Positions 41,571-50,338 of a stretch of 64,000 nt of DNA are shown here, in pieces. Location of the stretch: NCBI GenBank assembly GCA_019794795.1, contig JAIMFC010000008.1, positions 1 to 64,000 on the forward strand. Reading direction: 5' to 3'. The notes under the pieces are model-generated. The model was not told the origin of the DNA and made no database searches. It saw only the letters and a list, made by a program, of their open reading frames with translations. Position 1 is the first letter of the stretch; every line of letters starts with the position of its first letter. This DNA comes from Streptococcus gallolyticus (GTDB lineage Bacteria; Bacillota; Bacilli; Lactobacillales; Streptococcaceae). A program made the position numbers and the translations under genes.

Positions 41571-41599
41571 TAGAGATTAGAGCCTAACGCAGTAGTTAG

Positions 41600-41644
41600 G
41601 AGAGTGAAATAGTCTGGGAAGAGACTGTTTCAGCCAGCACTCGT
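41600..41644. repeat. Nested inverted-repeat element
   Basis: AGTCT-GGGAAG-AGACT is nested inside outer pairings GAGTGAAA ... TTTC ... CACTC. No T run follows, so it is not a classical terminator. It may be a small interspersed repeat or an RNA element. Confidence 0.4.
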
Positions 41645-41656
41645 ACACTCACTTTT

Positions 41657-41962
41657 CTATAGGATAAACTCTTCAACCATGATTTTTTCTCGGTCGCCGT
41701 ATTTTTCTAGGACTTCTTTGCTTAGTTGGTCATAGAGTGGTCGGAGTTGGTCGATTTTTTCGGGAAATTCTTGCCCAATATAGTCGAACTTACATTCAAT
41801 AGTGATAAACAGTTCATGAAAAAGAGAGTTCATTTCTTGCAGGCGTGCAATCAAGGTGCTATCTTCTTTCATAAATTCGGGGATGGTTTCTTTGGTAAGG
41901 AAGAAGCCGTTCCGTTCTTTGACGGGAAATGTCCCATACTCCAAGCAAAATTCGTAAACCAT
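41657..41962 (-). CDS. Hypothetical protein, 101 aa
   Basis: This small, acidic, soluble, largely helical protein (MVYEFCLEYGTFPV onward) is not one I recognise. ATG 41962 has GAGGT at good spacing and a good promoter upstream; an ATG four codons earlier has no such site. It stands alone between two other transcription units. Its size and charge would fit an immunity or regulatory protein, but nothing specific supports either. Confidence 0.7.
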   Translation of the reverse strand: MVYEFCLEYGTFPVKERNGFFLTKETIPEFMKEDSTLIARLQEMNSLFHELFITIECKFDYIGQEFPEKIDQLRPLYDQLSKEVLEKYGDREKIMVEEFIL

Positions 41963-41986
41963 AGTTGACCTCACTTTCTTGACTTC

Positions 41987-42015
41987 ATTGTAACAAAATA
42001 AGGAGAAAACCCCAA
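41987..42015 (-). promoter_or_regulatory. Promoter of the 101-aa hypothetical gene
   Basis: On the minus strand TTGGGG (42015-42010) and TACAAT (41992-41987) are spaced by 17 nt. Confidence 0.55.
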
Positions 42016-42024
42016 GGAAATAGT

Positions 42025-42041
42025 TTTAAGTTCTCTTTAAA
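42025..42041 (+). promoter_or_regulatory. Possible CiaR-type direct repeat
   Basis: TTTAAG-TTCTC-TTTAAA differs by one base from the streptococcal CiaR consensus (TTTAAG, 5 nt, TTTAAG). No good -10 lies at the expected distance of about 10 nt, so the call is weak. Confidence 0.25.
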
Positions 42042-42061
42042 CAGTAAGGTGGTAATTGTTA

Positions 42062-42098
42062 AATAGAAACCCCCTCTATCATAGGATAGGGGAGGTTT
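42062..42098 (-). terminator. Terminator of the MetE-like gene
   Basis: On the minus strand AAACCTCCCCTATC and GATAGAGGGGGTTT form a 14-bp stem with one mismatch, followed by TCTATTT. It lies about 110 nt beyond the MetE-like stop codon. Confidence 0.65.
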
Positions 42099-42157
42099 TG
42101 CAGTGGTTGACTGAAAGCTCTTCTAGAGGTGAAGTCGATCACTCTAGTCAGCTGTGC

Positions 42158-42212
42158 GGGGATGAGACGTTAAAATCGATTTCTGAGAAATCACGATTGT
42201 TGTCTCATTCCC
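42158..42212. repeat. Long imperfect inverted repeat at the MetE-like stop codon
   Basis: GGGGATGAGAC (42158-42168) pairs with GTCTCATTCCC (42202-42212), enclosing AAATCGATTTCT/AGAAATCACGATT. The structure begins at the last base of the MetE-like stop codon. It has no T run. It may be a small mobile-type repeat or an mRNA 3' stabiliser. Confidence 0.5.
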
Positions 42213-43381
42213 TATTTCCAGAATTTAGCTGCGATGTCTTGTCCTTGTTTGATTTTTGCCCATTGTTGTGGGATGGCCAATTCATTTCCTGAGTCACATG
42301 AGGCAAAGCCACATTGATGTGAGAGGAGGAGGCGTTCTTTTGGCAAGATATGGCTGGCTTGTTCTAGCAAGCTGAGGACACGTTCTTCGTCATCCAAGTC
42401 AGTTGTTTTTGATGAGAGAAGTCCCAATACTACTTCGGCCTCCTTGTCTTTTAAGACTTCCAAGGCTTTAATATCGCCTGCACGTTCATCATCCCATTCG
42501 AGGAAGAAACGGTCGTAGTGTTGGTCTGCCAAAAATTTCTTGGCAATCGCTTCATAAGTTCCCCCAGCAGCATGTCGACTTTCGTAGTTTCCGCGGCAGT
42601 TATGCGTCCAAACTTTTAGGCCGATAGAATGAGCGTAATCAATCACTTCGTTATTAATGGCAATGAATTCATCTGCTAATTGTTCTAGGCTAGTGATTTG
42701 TTCTTGACCTGAGTTACCACCAGCAACATCAAAGAAGTTGACTGGTTGAGATTCGTCAAAAAGCTCCCAAAGACAGTCGTCAAATTGAACAATTTTACCA
42801 CCAATTTCTTTGTACTCAGCCAAAAATTCCTTGTAAGCATTGATAAGGCCAGCTTTTAAGTCAGCGTTTGTCTTGTAGACTTGGTCTTCCCCAGCAAGTC
42901 TATCAAAGATAGCCAGTTCAGTATAGGCATGAGCAGGTCCCCAAATGGTTTGTTTGGTATCTTGACCATCCGCTTCGGCAACGACTTGCTTGTAAATGTC
43001 GAGGAAGTGGTGGTTTTTACCAGAAAGGGGAGCAGTGATACGGATACCGATATCCTTTCGTGTCTCATAGTAACTACCGTCATGATCCTTAAATGTGTAA
43101 CCATGGTCAGCAATGTAGTGTTCAATTCCTTGTAGACCCCAAACGAAGTCAAGGTGCCACATAGAGCGACCAAATTCACCATCCGTCAAGATGTCAATGC
43201 CATTTGCTTTTTGGTCTGCAACAGATTGCTTGATGTCAGCAGTTTCTGTTTCTTGATAGCCTGGAAGTGCGTCGTAGAAAGGATATTGGATATCGTCGCG
43301 GTGCTCTATTTCTGTTTTAAATTCACGAAGATTTGCAGGACGTAACAATGAGCCAACTAATTGAAATTTTGATTTTGTCAT
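42212..43381 (-). CDS. MetE C-terminal-like methyltransferase (cobalamin-independent methionine synthase family)
   Basis: This 389-aa protein covers only the catalytic barrel of MetE, about half the usual 750 residues, like the Bacillus YxjG/YxjH group. The zinc ligands are visible: His and Cys in VWTHNCRGN, Glu in FLEWDDERA, and Cys in LSHQCGFASC. It should transfer a methyl group to homocysteine, but since the N-terminal folate-gripping half is missing, the methyl donor is uncertain. Minus-strand AAAGAGG precedes the ATG. It stands alone in its unit. Confidence 0.85.
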   Translation of the reverse strand: MTKSKFQLVGSLLRPANLREFKTEIEHRDDIQYPFYDALPGYQETETADIKQSVADQKANGIDILTDGEFGRSMWHLDFVWGLQGIEHYIADHGYTFKDHDGSYYETRKDIGIRITAPLSGKNHHFLDIYKQVVAEADGQDTKQTIWGPAHAYTELAIFDRLAGEDQVYKTNADLKAGLINAYKEFLAEYKEIGGKIVQFDDCLWELFDESQPVNFFDVAGGNSGQEQITSLEQLADEFIAINNEVIDYAHSIGLKVWTHNCRGNYESRHAAGGTYEAIAKKFLADQHYDRFFLEWDDERAGDIKALEVLKDKEAEVVLGLLSSKTTDLDDEERVLSLLEQASHILPKERLLLSHQCGFASCDSGNELAIPQQWAKIKQGQDIAAKFWK

Positions 43382-43698
43382 AATGTTTTACCTCTTTACT
43401 TGATGAAACTATCATACACTAGGAAATCCCATTTGAAAAATAGTTAAAAACGGGCAAAAGACATAGGTGAAGACTATAACAGACAAAAAAGAAAATGAAT
43501 CCAAAACTATTTAGGATGAGATGGGGCCTTATTTTAGAAGTAACTATGTTATTTCATAGACATCGGTGCAATAGATTTTTAAACGGATAATTTTGTCATA
43601 TTTCAAAAGGTTTGTTTATAGAGAAAAAGAAAAAAGATTGAAGAAGTAGCCCTCAGATAGGACATTTCTTCAATCTGCATTAGCCATTAGGCTGTTTT
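43382..43698. other. 317-bp gap without a convincing gene
   Basis: The left end holds the promoter region of the MetE-like gene (TATGAT-like -10 on the minus strand near 43412). The right end holds the DUF3042 terminator. The middle is AT-rich; a 31-codon frame from ATG 43495 lacks a ribosome site and looks like chance. AATAGTTAAAAAC near 43439 resembles half of a MET-box but not a full one. Confidence 0.6.
43629..43676 (-). terminator. DUF3042 gene terminator
   Basis: On the minus strand AGATTGAAGAA and TTCTTCAATCT form an 11-bp perfect stem around a 20-nt loop, followed by a T-rich run. Confidence 0.82.
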
Positions 43699-43869
43699 TT
43701 AGTGTGCTACACGTTTGCGAGCTGCTTTTTTACGATTTTCTTCGATGAATGCTTCTTTCTTTTCTTCTGGTTCAATGATAGTTTTTTGAACTGCGAAAGC
43801 TGCACCTGCTACAGCAGCAACAGTAGCTACAACACCTGTGAAGAAACCTTTACCAAAACTCTTAGCCAT
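43699..43869 (-). CDS. DUF3042 family small protein, 56 aa
   Basis: ATG 43869 on the minus strand, with AGAGG upstream, opens a 56-codon frame. It has an alanine/valine-rich membrane-like helix (about 9-27, GFFTGVVATVAAVAGAA) followed by a highly charged tail (EPEEKKEAFIEENRKKAARKR). This is the DUF3042 pattern of streptococci and lactobacilli; the function is unknown. It is divergent from miaA and has its own strong terminator. Confidence 0.85.
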   Translation of the reverse strand: MAKSFGKGFFTGVVATVAAVAGAAFAVQKTIIEPEEKKEAFIEENRKKAARKRVAH

Positions 43870-43954
43870 ATTAGACCTCTTTTCTCTTTAGTGGAGTGCG
43901 ATAACCGATCGATACAAGTTTTAGCTCGGTCTTTGGCATGCACTCAGTGACTTA

Positions 43955-43963
43955 TGTTATAAT
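43955..43963 (+). promoter_or_regulatory. miaA operon extended -10 promoter
   Basis: TGT-TATAAT lies 39 nt before the miaA ATG. Confidence 0.65.
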
Positions 43964-44002
43964 AATCTTAGCGAAAAAATCAGAAATTTTCAAGGAAAAA
44001 AG

Positions 44003-44887
44003 ATGAAAACAAAGATAATTGTGGTCTTGGGGCCAACAGCTGTGGGCAAGACTGTTTTAGGGATTGAACTTGCTAGGAAATACAATGGAGAAATCATCAG
44101 TGGGGATAGCCAGCAGGTTTACCGTAAGCTGGATATCGGGACAGCAAAGGCTAGCCCAGAGGAGCAGGCGGCAGCGGTTCATCATTTGTTAGATGTACGT
44201 GAGGTGACCCAAAGCTATTCAGCCTTTGATTTTGTGCAGGAGGCTTCAGATTTGATTGCAGACATTGCCAGTCGAGGAAAACTTCCTATTATTGTGGGAG
44301 GAACGGGGCTTTATTTGCAGTCTTTACTGGAAGGCTATCACTTGGGCGGAGACATTGACCAGGAGGCGGTCTTGGATTATCGGTCGGAGCTGGAGTCTTT
44401 GTCAGATGAGACTTTGTTTCAAATGGCAGAGCTGGAAAATTTGGTCATTCCTCAACTCAATCGCCGCCGTGCCATTCGTGGTTTGGAATTAAAGAAATTT
44501 GGCAAAGATTTGGAAAATCAAGAACCGTCTTATGAGGCGCTTTTGGTAAGTTTATCAGATGACCGTCAGCTGCTCTACAATCGTATCAATGAGCGTGTGG
44601 ATAAGATGATGGACATGGGATTATTGGACGAAGCTAAGTGGCTTTATGAAACCTATCCTAACTGTCAGGCGGCTATGGGAATTGGCTACAAGGAACTCTT
44701 TCCCTATTTTTCAGGTCAGCAATCTTTGGAGGAAGCCCTTGAAAAACTCAAACAAAACACGCGCAGATTTGCCAAGCGCCAGCTGACTTGGTTCCGTAAT
44801 CGGATGAAAGTAGACTTTTACCAAGTGTCGGAAGCTGGCAGTCAAGGTCGAATTTTAGCAGATGTAGAAAGATTTTTACATGATTGA
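44003..44887 (+). CDS. miaA: tRNA dimethylallyltransferase
   Basis: MiaA adds a dimethylallyl group to A37 of tRNAs that read codons starting with U. The 294-aa protein has the P-loop GPTAVGKT (10-17) and the family motifs SGDSQQVYR and [10 protein letters not shown]. First gene of a tightly packed operon with hflX, an unknown gene, rnz and an SDR; it overlaps hflX by 8 nt. The same order is known in pneumococcus. Confidence 0.97.
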   Translation: MKTKIIVVLGPTAVGKTVLGIELARKYNGEIISGDSQQVYRKLDIGTAKASPEEQAAAVHHLLDVREVTQSYSAFDFVQEASDLIADIASRGKLPIIVGGTGLYLQSLLEGYHLGGDIDQEAVLDYRSELESLSDETLFQMAELENLVIPQLNRRRAIRGLELKKFGKDLENQEPSYEALLVSLSDDRQLLYNRINERVDKMMDMGLLDEAKWLYETYPNCQAAMGIGYKELFPYFSGQQSLEEALEKLKQNTRRFAKRQLTWFRNRMKVDFYQVSEAGSQGRILADVERFLHD

Positions 44888-46130
44888 AACAAAAAAAGAA
44901 CAAGAACGCGCCCTCTTAGTTGGGGTGGAATTGCAGCAGACGGAAAATTTTGTCATGTCCATGGAGGAGTTGGCTAGTCTGACTAAGACGGCTGGGGCAG
45001 AAGTTGTCGGAAGCTACACTCAGAAACGGGAAAAGTATGACAGTAAGACCTTTGTCGGCTCAGGAAAGTTAGAAGAAATCGCTGAAATTGTTGAAGCAGA
45101 AGAAGTGGACACCGTCATCGTCAACAATCGCTTGACGCCTCGTCAAAATACCAATTTGGAAAGCATTTTGGGTGTTAAGGTGATCGACCGGATGCAGTTG
45201 ATTCTGGATATTTTTGCTATGCGAGCGCGGAGCCATGAGGGGAAATTGCAGGTTCATCTGGCCCAGCTCAAATACATGTTGCCACGTTTGGTTGGACAGG
45301 GAATTATGCTCAGTCGTCAGGCAGGAGGAATTGGTTCTCGTGGTCCTGGTGAAAGTCAGCTGGAACTCAATCGCCGTAGTATTCGGAACCAGATTCATGA
45401 CATCGAGCGTCAGCTGAAAGTGGTGGAGAAAAATCGATCTACGGTGCGCGAACGTCGGCTGCAGTCTGGTGTTTTCAAGATCGGCTTGATTGGCTATACC
45501 AACGCCGGTAAATCAACCATTATGAATGCCATGACTGACAAGACTCAGTACGAGGCTGACGAACTTTTTGCGACGCTGGATGCGACAACTAAGCAAATCA
45601 CCTTGTCAGATACTTTCCAAGTGACCTTGACGGATACGGTTGGTTTCATCCAAGACTTACCGACGGAGCTTATTTCAGCCTTCAAGTCTACTTTGGAAGA
45701 ATCCATGAATGTGGACCTCTTGCTCCATGTGATTGATGCCAGCGACCCTAATCATGCCGAAGAAGAGGCGGTTGTACTGGATATTCTCAAAGATTTGGAT
45801 ATGCTGGATATTCCGAGGTTGGCAGTTTACAACAAGCTGGACAAGACAGATGATAGTTTTACACCGAGTCAATTTCCGCATGTCATGATTTCGGCCAAGG
45901 ATGAAAAGGCTAAGGCGCACATTCAGATGATGGTTCTAGCAAAAATCAAGACCATGTTTGAACGGTTTGACCTGCGTGTGCCCTTGGCTCAATCTTATCG
46001 TTTACATGAATTAGGAAAAATTGCTCTCATTGATAAAAGGGAATATGAGGAAGATGTCGAAGTTATCTCAGGTTATATTTCCCCAGATAATAAATGGAAG
46101 TTGGAAGAATTTTATGACGGATTATCTTGA
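44880..46130 (+). CDS. hflX: Ribosome-associated GTPase HflX
   Basis: HflX splits stalled or hibernating 70S ribosomes, and in some Firmicutes it takes part in macrolide or lincosamide tolerance. The 416-aa protein has an N-terminal HflX domain with a glycine-rich [11 protein letters not shown] segment, then the GTPase domain: GYTNAGKST (about 204-212), [10 protein letters not shown] and NKLD. The miaA overlap (8 nt) and the next gene's overlap (17 nt) suggest coupled expression. Confidence 0.96.
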   Translation: MIETKKEQERALLVGVELQQTENFVMSMEELASLTKTAGAEVVGSYTQKREKYDSKTFVGSGKLEEIAEIVEAEEVDTVIVNNRLTPRQNTNLESILGVKVIDRMQLILDIFAMRARSHEGKLQVHLAQLKYMLPRLVGQGIMLSRQAGGIGSRGPGESQLELNRRSIRNQIHDIERQLKVVEKNRSTVRERRLQSGVFKIGLIGYTNAGKSTIMNAMTDKTQYEADELFATLDATTKQITLSDTFQVTLTDTVGFIQDLPTELISAFKSTLEESMNVDLLLHVIDASDPNHAEEEAVVLDILKDLDMLDIPRLAVYNKLDKTDDSFTPSQFPHVMISAKDEKAKAHIQMMVLAKIKTMFERFDLRVPLAQSYRLHELGKIALIDKREYEEDVEVISGYISPDNKWKLEEFYDGLS

Positions 46131-46743
46131 TTTAGCTCTAAAATACGGTGGATTTACCAGTCTTGACAAGGTTTATTTGGAAAAGAAATTGGCTTCCATG
46201 TCAGACCAAGAGAAGCTGGATTTTATTACACCGCCTCCTTCTGTTATCAATGCCTACTTTGCAGAGCTTTATCAAAAGAAGGCACCTCAGGCTGCAACGG
46301 ATTATTATTTTGACTTGTCACAGGCACTTAAGCTGTTTGACTCAGCTCCATCTTTTGAGGAAAACAAGCCCTTTATCCGCTTGAATTTATCTGGAAAATC
46401 TTTTGGTTTTGCCTATGTGTCAGACAAGGAAGTTGCCCAAGTTTTTGCGGAAGCGGACTTCCAAGTAACGTCAGACTTGCTCTTTGATCTTGCCCAGATT
46501 TTTCCTCAGTATGGTATTTTTGCGGAAAATGGTCAGATTTTTATGCAAAAATTGACAGTTGATTCAGAATTTGAAACGGTAGAACAGACACAGTTTTTAC
46601 TGACTGAGATTGGTCAGAATGCGGACTACGTCAAGATTTCTGGTTTCAATCAAGAAGAAGTGGAACTGGCAGGTCAAGATTTTCCTGGTCAGAAATTCTA
46701 TGCTTGGTCAGGTCGCTCTGCCATTCTTTATATAAAAAAATAG
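46114..46743 (+). CDS. Conserved streptococcal protein of unknown function, 209 aa
   Basis: This soluble 209-residue protein ([13 protein letters not shown] onward) has a conserved place between hflX and rnz in streptococci. I see no catalytic motif; some databases label homologues cystathionine beta-lyase, which the sequence does not support. ATG 46114, inside the hflX 3' end, is preferred because the usual N-terminus begins there and GGAAG lies upstream; a more distant in-frame ATG would only add residues encoded inside hflX. Confidence 0.75.
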   Translation: MTDYLDLALKYGGFTSLDKVYLEKKLASMSDQEKLDFITPPPSVINAYFAELYQKKAPQAATDYYFDLSQALKLFDSAPSFEENKPFIRLNLSGKSFGFAYVSDKEVAQVFAEADFQVTSDLLFDLAQIFPQYGIFAENGQIFMQKLTVDSEFETVEQTQFLLTEIGQNADYVKISGFNQEEVELAGQDFPGQKFYAWSGRSAILYIKK

Positions 46744-46758
46744 AAAGTTAAGATAGTC

Positions 46759-47688
46759 ATGTATTTACAATTTTTAGGAACCAGTGCGGGGCAACCTTCA
46801 AAGTCTCGCAATGTTTCCAGTCTTGCCCTGAAACTGTTGGATGAGCTCAATGAAATTTGGCTCTTTGATTGCGGAGAAGGGACTCAACACCAGATTTTGG
46901 AGACGACTATTCGTCCTCGAAAAGTGAGCAAGATTTTCATTACGCACTTGCACGGAGATCATATTTTTGGTCTACCAGGTTTTTTGTCCAGCCGTTCTTT
47001 TCAAAGTAATGATGAGCAGACGGATTTGGAAATTTATGGTCCAGTTGGGATTCAGAATTTTGTTCTGTCTACCCTTAAGGCGTCTGGTTCACGCTTGCCT
47101 TACAAGATTTTCTTCCATGAATTTGACCGAGATAACTTAGGATTGATGTTTGAAAATGATAAGTTTAAGGTCTATGCGGAAGAGTTGGACCATACCATTT
47201 TCTGTGTGGGTTACCGTGTCATTCAGAAAGATTTGGATGGTGTCTTGGATGCGGAAGCGCTCAAGGCAGCAGGCGTTCCATTTGGTCCGCTTTTTGGAAA
47301 AGTGAAGAACGGTCAGGATATTGTCTTGGAAGATGGAACAGAAATCAAGGCGAGCGACTTTTTATCGGCTCCGCGCCCAGGTAAGGTTGTGACCATTCTA
47401 GGAGATACTCGCAAGTGTCATGCTAGTGTTCGTCTGGCAGTTAATGCGGATATTTTGGTGCACGAGTCTACTTATGGCAAAGGAGATGAGCGGATTGCAC
47501 GCAAGCATGGACACTCAACCAACATGGAGGCTGCGCGTGTGGCCAGTGATGCTGGAGTCAAACGTCTCTTGCTCAATCACATCAGTCCTCGTTTTTTATC
47601 ACGTGATATCAGTCAGCTTCGCCGTGATGCAGCGACTATTTTCGAAAATGTGTCCATTGTCAAAGATTTAGAAGAGGTTGAAGTATGA
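46759..47688 (+). CDS. rnz: Ribonuclease Z
   Basis: RNase Z trims the 3' trailer of tRNA precursors. The 309-aa metallo-beta-lactamase-fold protein has the zinc motif [13 protein letters not shown] (about 61-73) and the later histidines in GHSTNMEAA and LLNHISPRF. It overlaps the downstream SDR gene by 4 nt. Confidence 0.96.
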   Translation: MYLQFLGTSAGQPSKSRNVSSLALKLLDELNEIWLFDCGEGTQHQILETTIRPRKVSKIFITHLHGDHIFGLPGFLSSRSFQSNDEQTDLEIYGPVGIQNFVLSTLKASGSRLPYKIFFHEFDRDNLGLMFENDKFKVYAEELDHTIFCVGYRVIQKDLDGVLDAEALKAAGVPFGPLFGKVKNGQDIVLEDGTEIKASDFLSAPRPGKVVTILGDTRKCHASVRLAVNADILVHESTYGKGDERIARKHGHSTNMEAARVASDAGVKRLLLNHISPRFLSRDISQLRRDAATIFENVSIVKDLEEVEV

Positions 47689-48440
47689 GAAAAATCTTGA
47701 TAACAGGTGCTTCTGGTGGTATTGCTCAAGAAATTGTTAAACTCTTGCCAGATGATTTTTTGATTTTGCTGGGACGTGATATGCAAAAATTAGACCAGCT
47801 ATATGCCTATCATGAAAATAAAGCTGTTTTTTCACTGGACATTCGAGATGAAGCCGCTGTGGCAGGGCTATTGGCTCATATTTATCAAGAGTATGGGCAA
47901 CTGGATATTCTTATTAATAATGCTGGCTATGCCATTTACAATGATTTTGAAAACTTTACGGCACAAGAAGTGGAAGATATGTTTGCTGTGAATGCTTTTG
48001 CAACCATGACATTTTGTCGTCAGGTTGGCAAGCGGATGAAGGCCATTCGTGCAGGGCATATTATCAATATTGTCAGCATGTCCGGCTTGGTTGCCTCTGC
48101 TAAGTCATCTGTATATTCAGCGACCAAGTTTGCCCTGATTGGCTTTTCAAACACCATTCGTCTGGAATTGGCAGCCTATAATGTGGCTGTAACGACTGTC
48201 AATCCTGGTCCTGTTGCTACCCACTTTTTTGACCTTGCAGATCCAGATGGTTCTTACCAAGAAAGTGTTAAAGCCTTCACCATGCAACCGCAAGTTGTTG
48301 CTAAAAAGATTGTTAAGGCCATGAAAACACGGAAACGTGAGCTCAATATGCCTTTTTCACTGGCAGCAACAGCCAAGTTTTATAGTCTATTTCCAGGTAT
48401 AGCTGACTTTCTTGCTCGAACTTTTTTTAACTTTAAATAA
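47685..48440 (+). CDS. Short-chain dehydrogenase/reductase
   Basis: This 251-aa classical SDR has the cofactor loop TGASGGIAQ (6-14), NNAGYAIYN, the catalytic serine in NIVSMSGL, and YSATK with catalytic Tyr and Lys. The substrate is not known. It is the last gene of the miaA operon, as in pneumococcus. Confidence 0.9.
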   Translation: MRKILITGASGGIAQEIVKLLPDDFLILLGRDMQKLDQLYAYHENKAVFSLDIRDEAAVAGLLAHIYQEYGQLDILINNAGYAIYNDFENFTAQEVEDMFAVNAFATMTFCRQVGKRMKAIRAGHIINIVSMSGLVASAKSSVYSATKFALIGFSNTIRLELAAYNVAVTTVNPGPVATHFFDLADPDGSYQESVKAFTMQPQVVAKKIVKAMKTRKRELNMPFSLAATAKFYSLFPGIADFLARTFFNFK

Positions 48441-48445
48441 TGATA

Positions 48446-48476
48446 GGACTCTTAGAAAAATTCTAGGAGTTTTTTG
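48446..48476 (+). terminator. Terminator of the miaA-SDR operon
   Basis: ACTCTTAGA and TCTAGGAGT (one G-T) form the stem, followed by six Ts. Confidence 0.82.
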
Positions 48477-48673
48477 CTATTGCTTGATTTTGTCCTAAAG
48501 GTAAGAGTAGAGAAAGAGTGACACTGTGATTTAATTGTTTATCTTCTTTATCGGGGTGTAGAAGGAAATGAAAGAAGAAATTATTTTTGGAAAGTCTTGC
48601 ATGACATCAGTTATGTTCCTTACTTTAGGAGAATCAGGGGTACTTTTCTTTACTAGAATTTATGCTCAAAATC

Positions 48674-48682
48674 TGCTATAAT
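48674..48682 (+). promoter_or_regulatory. cls extended -10 promoter
   Basis: TGC-TATAAT lies 28 nt before the cls ATG, with AAGGGAG between as ribosome site. The 200 nt before it hold no gene I can support. Confidence 0.65.
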
Positions 48683-48710
48683 AGTCAAAAATTATCTTAA
48701 GGGAGATGTT

Positions 48711-50258
48711 ATGAGAAAGCTTTGGCGCTTGGTGTATAGTCGTACTTTTATTGTGTTTATTCTCTTATCTGTCACTATCTATGCCATTCTTTGGGCGGTT
48801 TCATTTGCTGCGACAGCAGTGCCTTGGGTGGTGGTGCTGCTCCAGATTTTCTCCATTATTATTGGTATTCATATTATCAATCGTCCTATGAATGCTAGTT
48901 TTAAACTAGCTTGGATGATTTTTGTCATGGGGGTTCCTATCTTTGGTGCGCTTTTTTACTTCATTCTCCAGTCCAATATTGAAACCCGTCGTTATAGGAA
49001 AAACTTTTTGGCACAGGCAAAAAAATTGCGAGAGTATGGGCACACTTCTAAAAAGATTTTGCATCGTCTTGAGAAGGAAGATAAGGACCAACTTAAATTA
49101 GCACATTATATGAATCAGCATGTTGGCTATGCCTTGCATAGCAACACCGATGCCGTCTATTTTTCATCTGGGGAAGCCAAGTTTGAGGCGCTATTGACAG
49201 AGCTTCGTAAGGCTGAAAAATACATTTTTATGGAATATTTCATTGTAGATTTTGGCTACATGTGGGATGAGATTTTGGAGATTTTGAAGGAAAAAGCTGC
49301 GCAAGGAGTGGAAGTCCGTTTCATGTATGATGGCATGAATTCCCTCACCCTGCTACCATATAATTACTATAGGACTTTGCAGTCTTATGGGATTAAGGCC
49401 AAGGTTTTTTCTCAGATTATTCCCGCTCTTTCAACTGTACAAAACAATCGTGACCACCGTAAAATTGCTGTTATTGACGGGAAAGTTGCCTTTACAGGTG
49501 GCGTCAATATTGCAGATGAGTACATCAATAAAAAAGAACGTTTTGGTTATTGGAAGGATGCGGCTATCATGGTCAAGGGAGAAGCTGTTGCTAACTTTAC
49601 GCTCATGTTCTTGCAGATGTGGAATTTCAATGAGAAATCGGAGAACGAGGATTTTCATTACTTGGAAGAGCATATTGAGTTGGAAAAAGAAACAGTGGAG
49701 ACGGATTCCTTCTTCCTACCTTACGGAGAGAATCCTTTTGACGGTGACGATGTGGCTAAACGAGTCTACCTAGATATGATTCAGTCGGCAACGGACTACA
49801 TTTATATCATGACCCCTTATCTAGTCTTAGATGATGAGATGTTGGATAATCTGACCTATGCGGCCAAGCGTGGGGTAGAGGTTAAGATTCTCCTGCCACA
49901 TATTTATGACAAGCTGACAGCTTATCTGGCGGCGCGGACTAATTTTGATACTTATTTAGCAGCGGGAATTCAGATTTACGAATACACACCCGGCTTTGTT
50001 CATTCCAAGGTTGTTCTAGTAGATGGGACTAAGGCCTGCGTTGGTACGGTCAATATGGACTTCCGTAGCTTCTACCTAAACTTTGAATGTGGTGTTTATC
50101 TCTACAACCACAAGCAGGTTGCAGCGGATATCTTATTAGATTTCCAAGAATCATTTGAAAAATCACAAGCCGTTACCCTTTTTGACTTCCGATCAAACTA
50201 TCCATGGTATAAGCGCGTGGCAGGTTCTGTCCTAGCTATGTTTGCACCTTTATTTTAA
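48711..50258 (+). CDS. cls: Cardiolipin synthase
   Basis: This 515-aa phospholipase-D-family enzyme joins two phosphatidylglycerol molecules into cardiolipin at the membrane. Two N-terminal helices (about 10-35 and 40-88) anchor it. The two HKD motifs are HRKIAVIDG (about 249-257) and HSKVVLVDG (about 430-438). Length and layout are standard. Single-gene unit. Confidence 0.95.
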   Translation: MRKLWRLVYSRTFIVFILLSVTIYAILWAVSFAATAVPWVVVLLQIFSIIIGIHIINRPMNASFKLAWMIFVMGVPIFGALFYFILQSNIETRRYRKNFLAQAKKLREYGHTSKKILHRLEKEDKDQLKLAHYMNQHVGYALHSNTDAVYFSSGEAKFEALLTELRKAEKYIFMEYFIVDFGYMWDEILEILKEKAAQGVEVRFMYDGMNSLTLLPYNYYRTLQSYGIKAKVFSQIIPALSTVQNNRDHRKIAVIDGKVAFTGGVNIADEYINKKERFGYWKDAAIMVKGEAVANFTLMFLQMWNFNEKSENEDFHYLEEHIELEKETVETDSFFLPYGENPFDGDDVAKRVYLDMIQSATDYIYIMTPYLVLDDEMLDNLTYAAKRGVEVKILLPHIYDKLTAYLAARTNFDTYLAAGIQIYEYTPGFVHSKVVLVDGTKACVGTVNMDFRSFYLNFECGVYLYNHKQVAADILLDFQESFEKSQAVTLFDFRSNYPWYKRVAGSVLAMFAPLF

Positions 50259-50297
50259 GAAAAAGACGACTGTCGTAAGGCAGCCGTTTTCCTTTTC
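50259..50297 (+). terminator. Terminator after cls
   Basis: AAAAGACGACTG and GCAGCCGTTTT pair imperfectly around TCGTAAG, followed by a T-rich tract. Confidence 0.65.
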
Positions 50298-50304
50298 AGT
50301 ATGG

Positions 50305-50310
50305 TATAAT
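50305..50310 (+). promoter_or_regulatory. recJ -10 element
   Basis: TATAAT at 50305-50310 lies 28 nt before the recJ GTG. It overlaps an in-frame ATG at 50309, which therefore cannot be the start. Confidence 0.65.
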
Positions 50311-50338
50311 GGGAATGTTTGAAAAAAGGAGTCAAAGA

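Noticed and set aside
42056-42292. Plus-strand 78-codon frame over the MetE-like 3' end
   Set aside because: It runs through a terminator hairpin and the inverted repeat and is antisense to a clear gene. No ribosome site.
43495-43590. 31-codon open frame in the MetE-DUF3042 gap
   Set aside because: No ribosome binding site or promoter is visible, and the composition (many Arg and His) does not look like a streptococcal peptide. Most likely chance.
48568-48681. 37-codon open frame upstream of cls (MKEEIIFGKSCMTS onward)
   Set aside because: The GAAGGA site is too close to the ATG, and the stop codon falls in the cls -10 box. It could be a relic, but I cannot support it as a gene.
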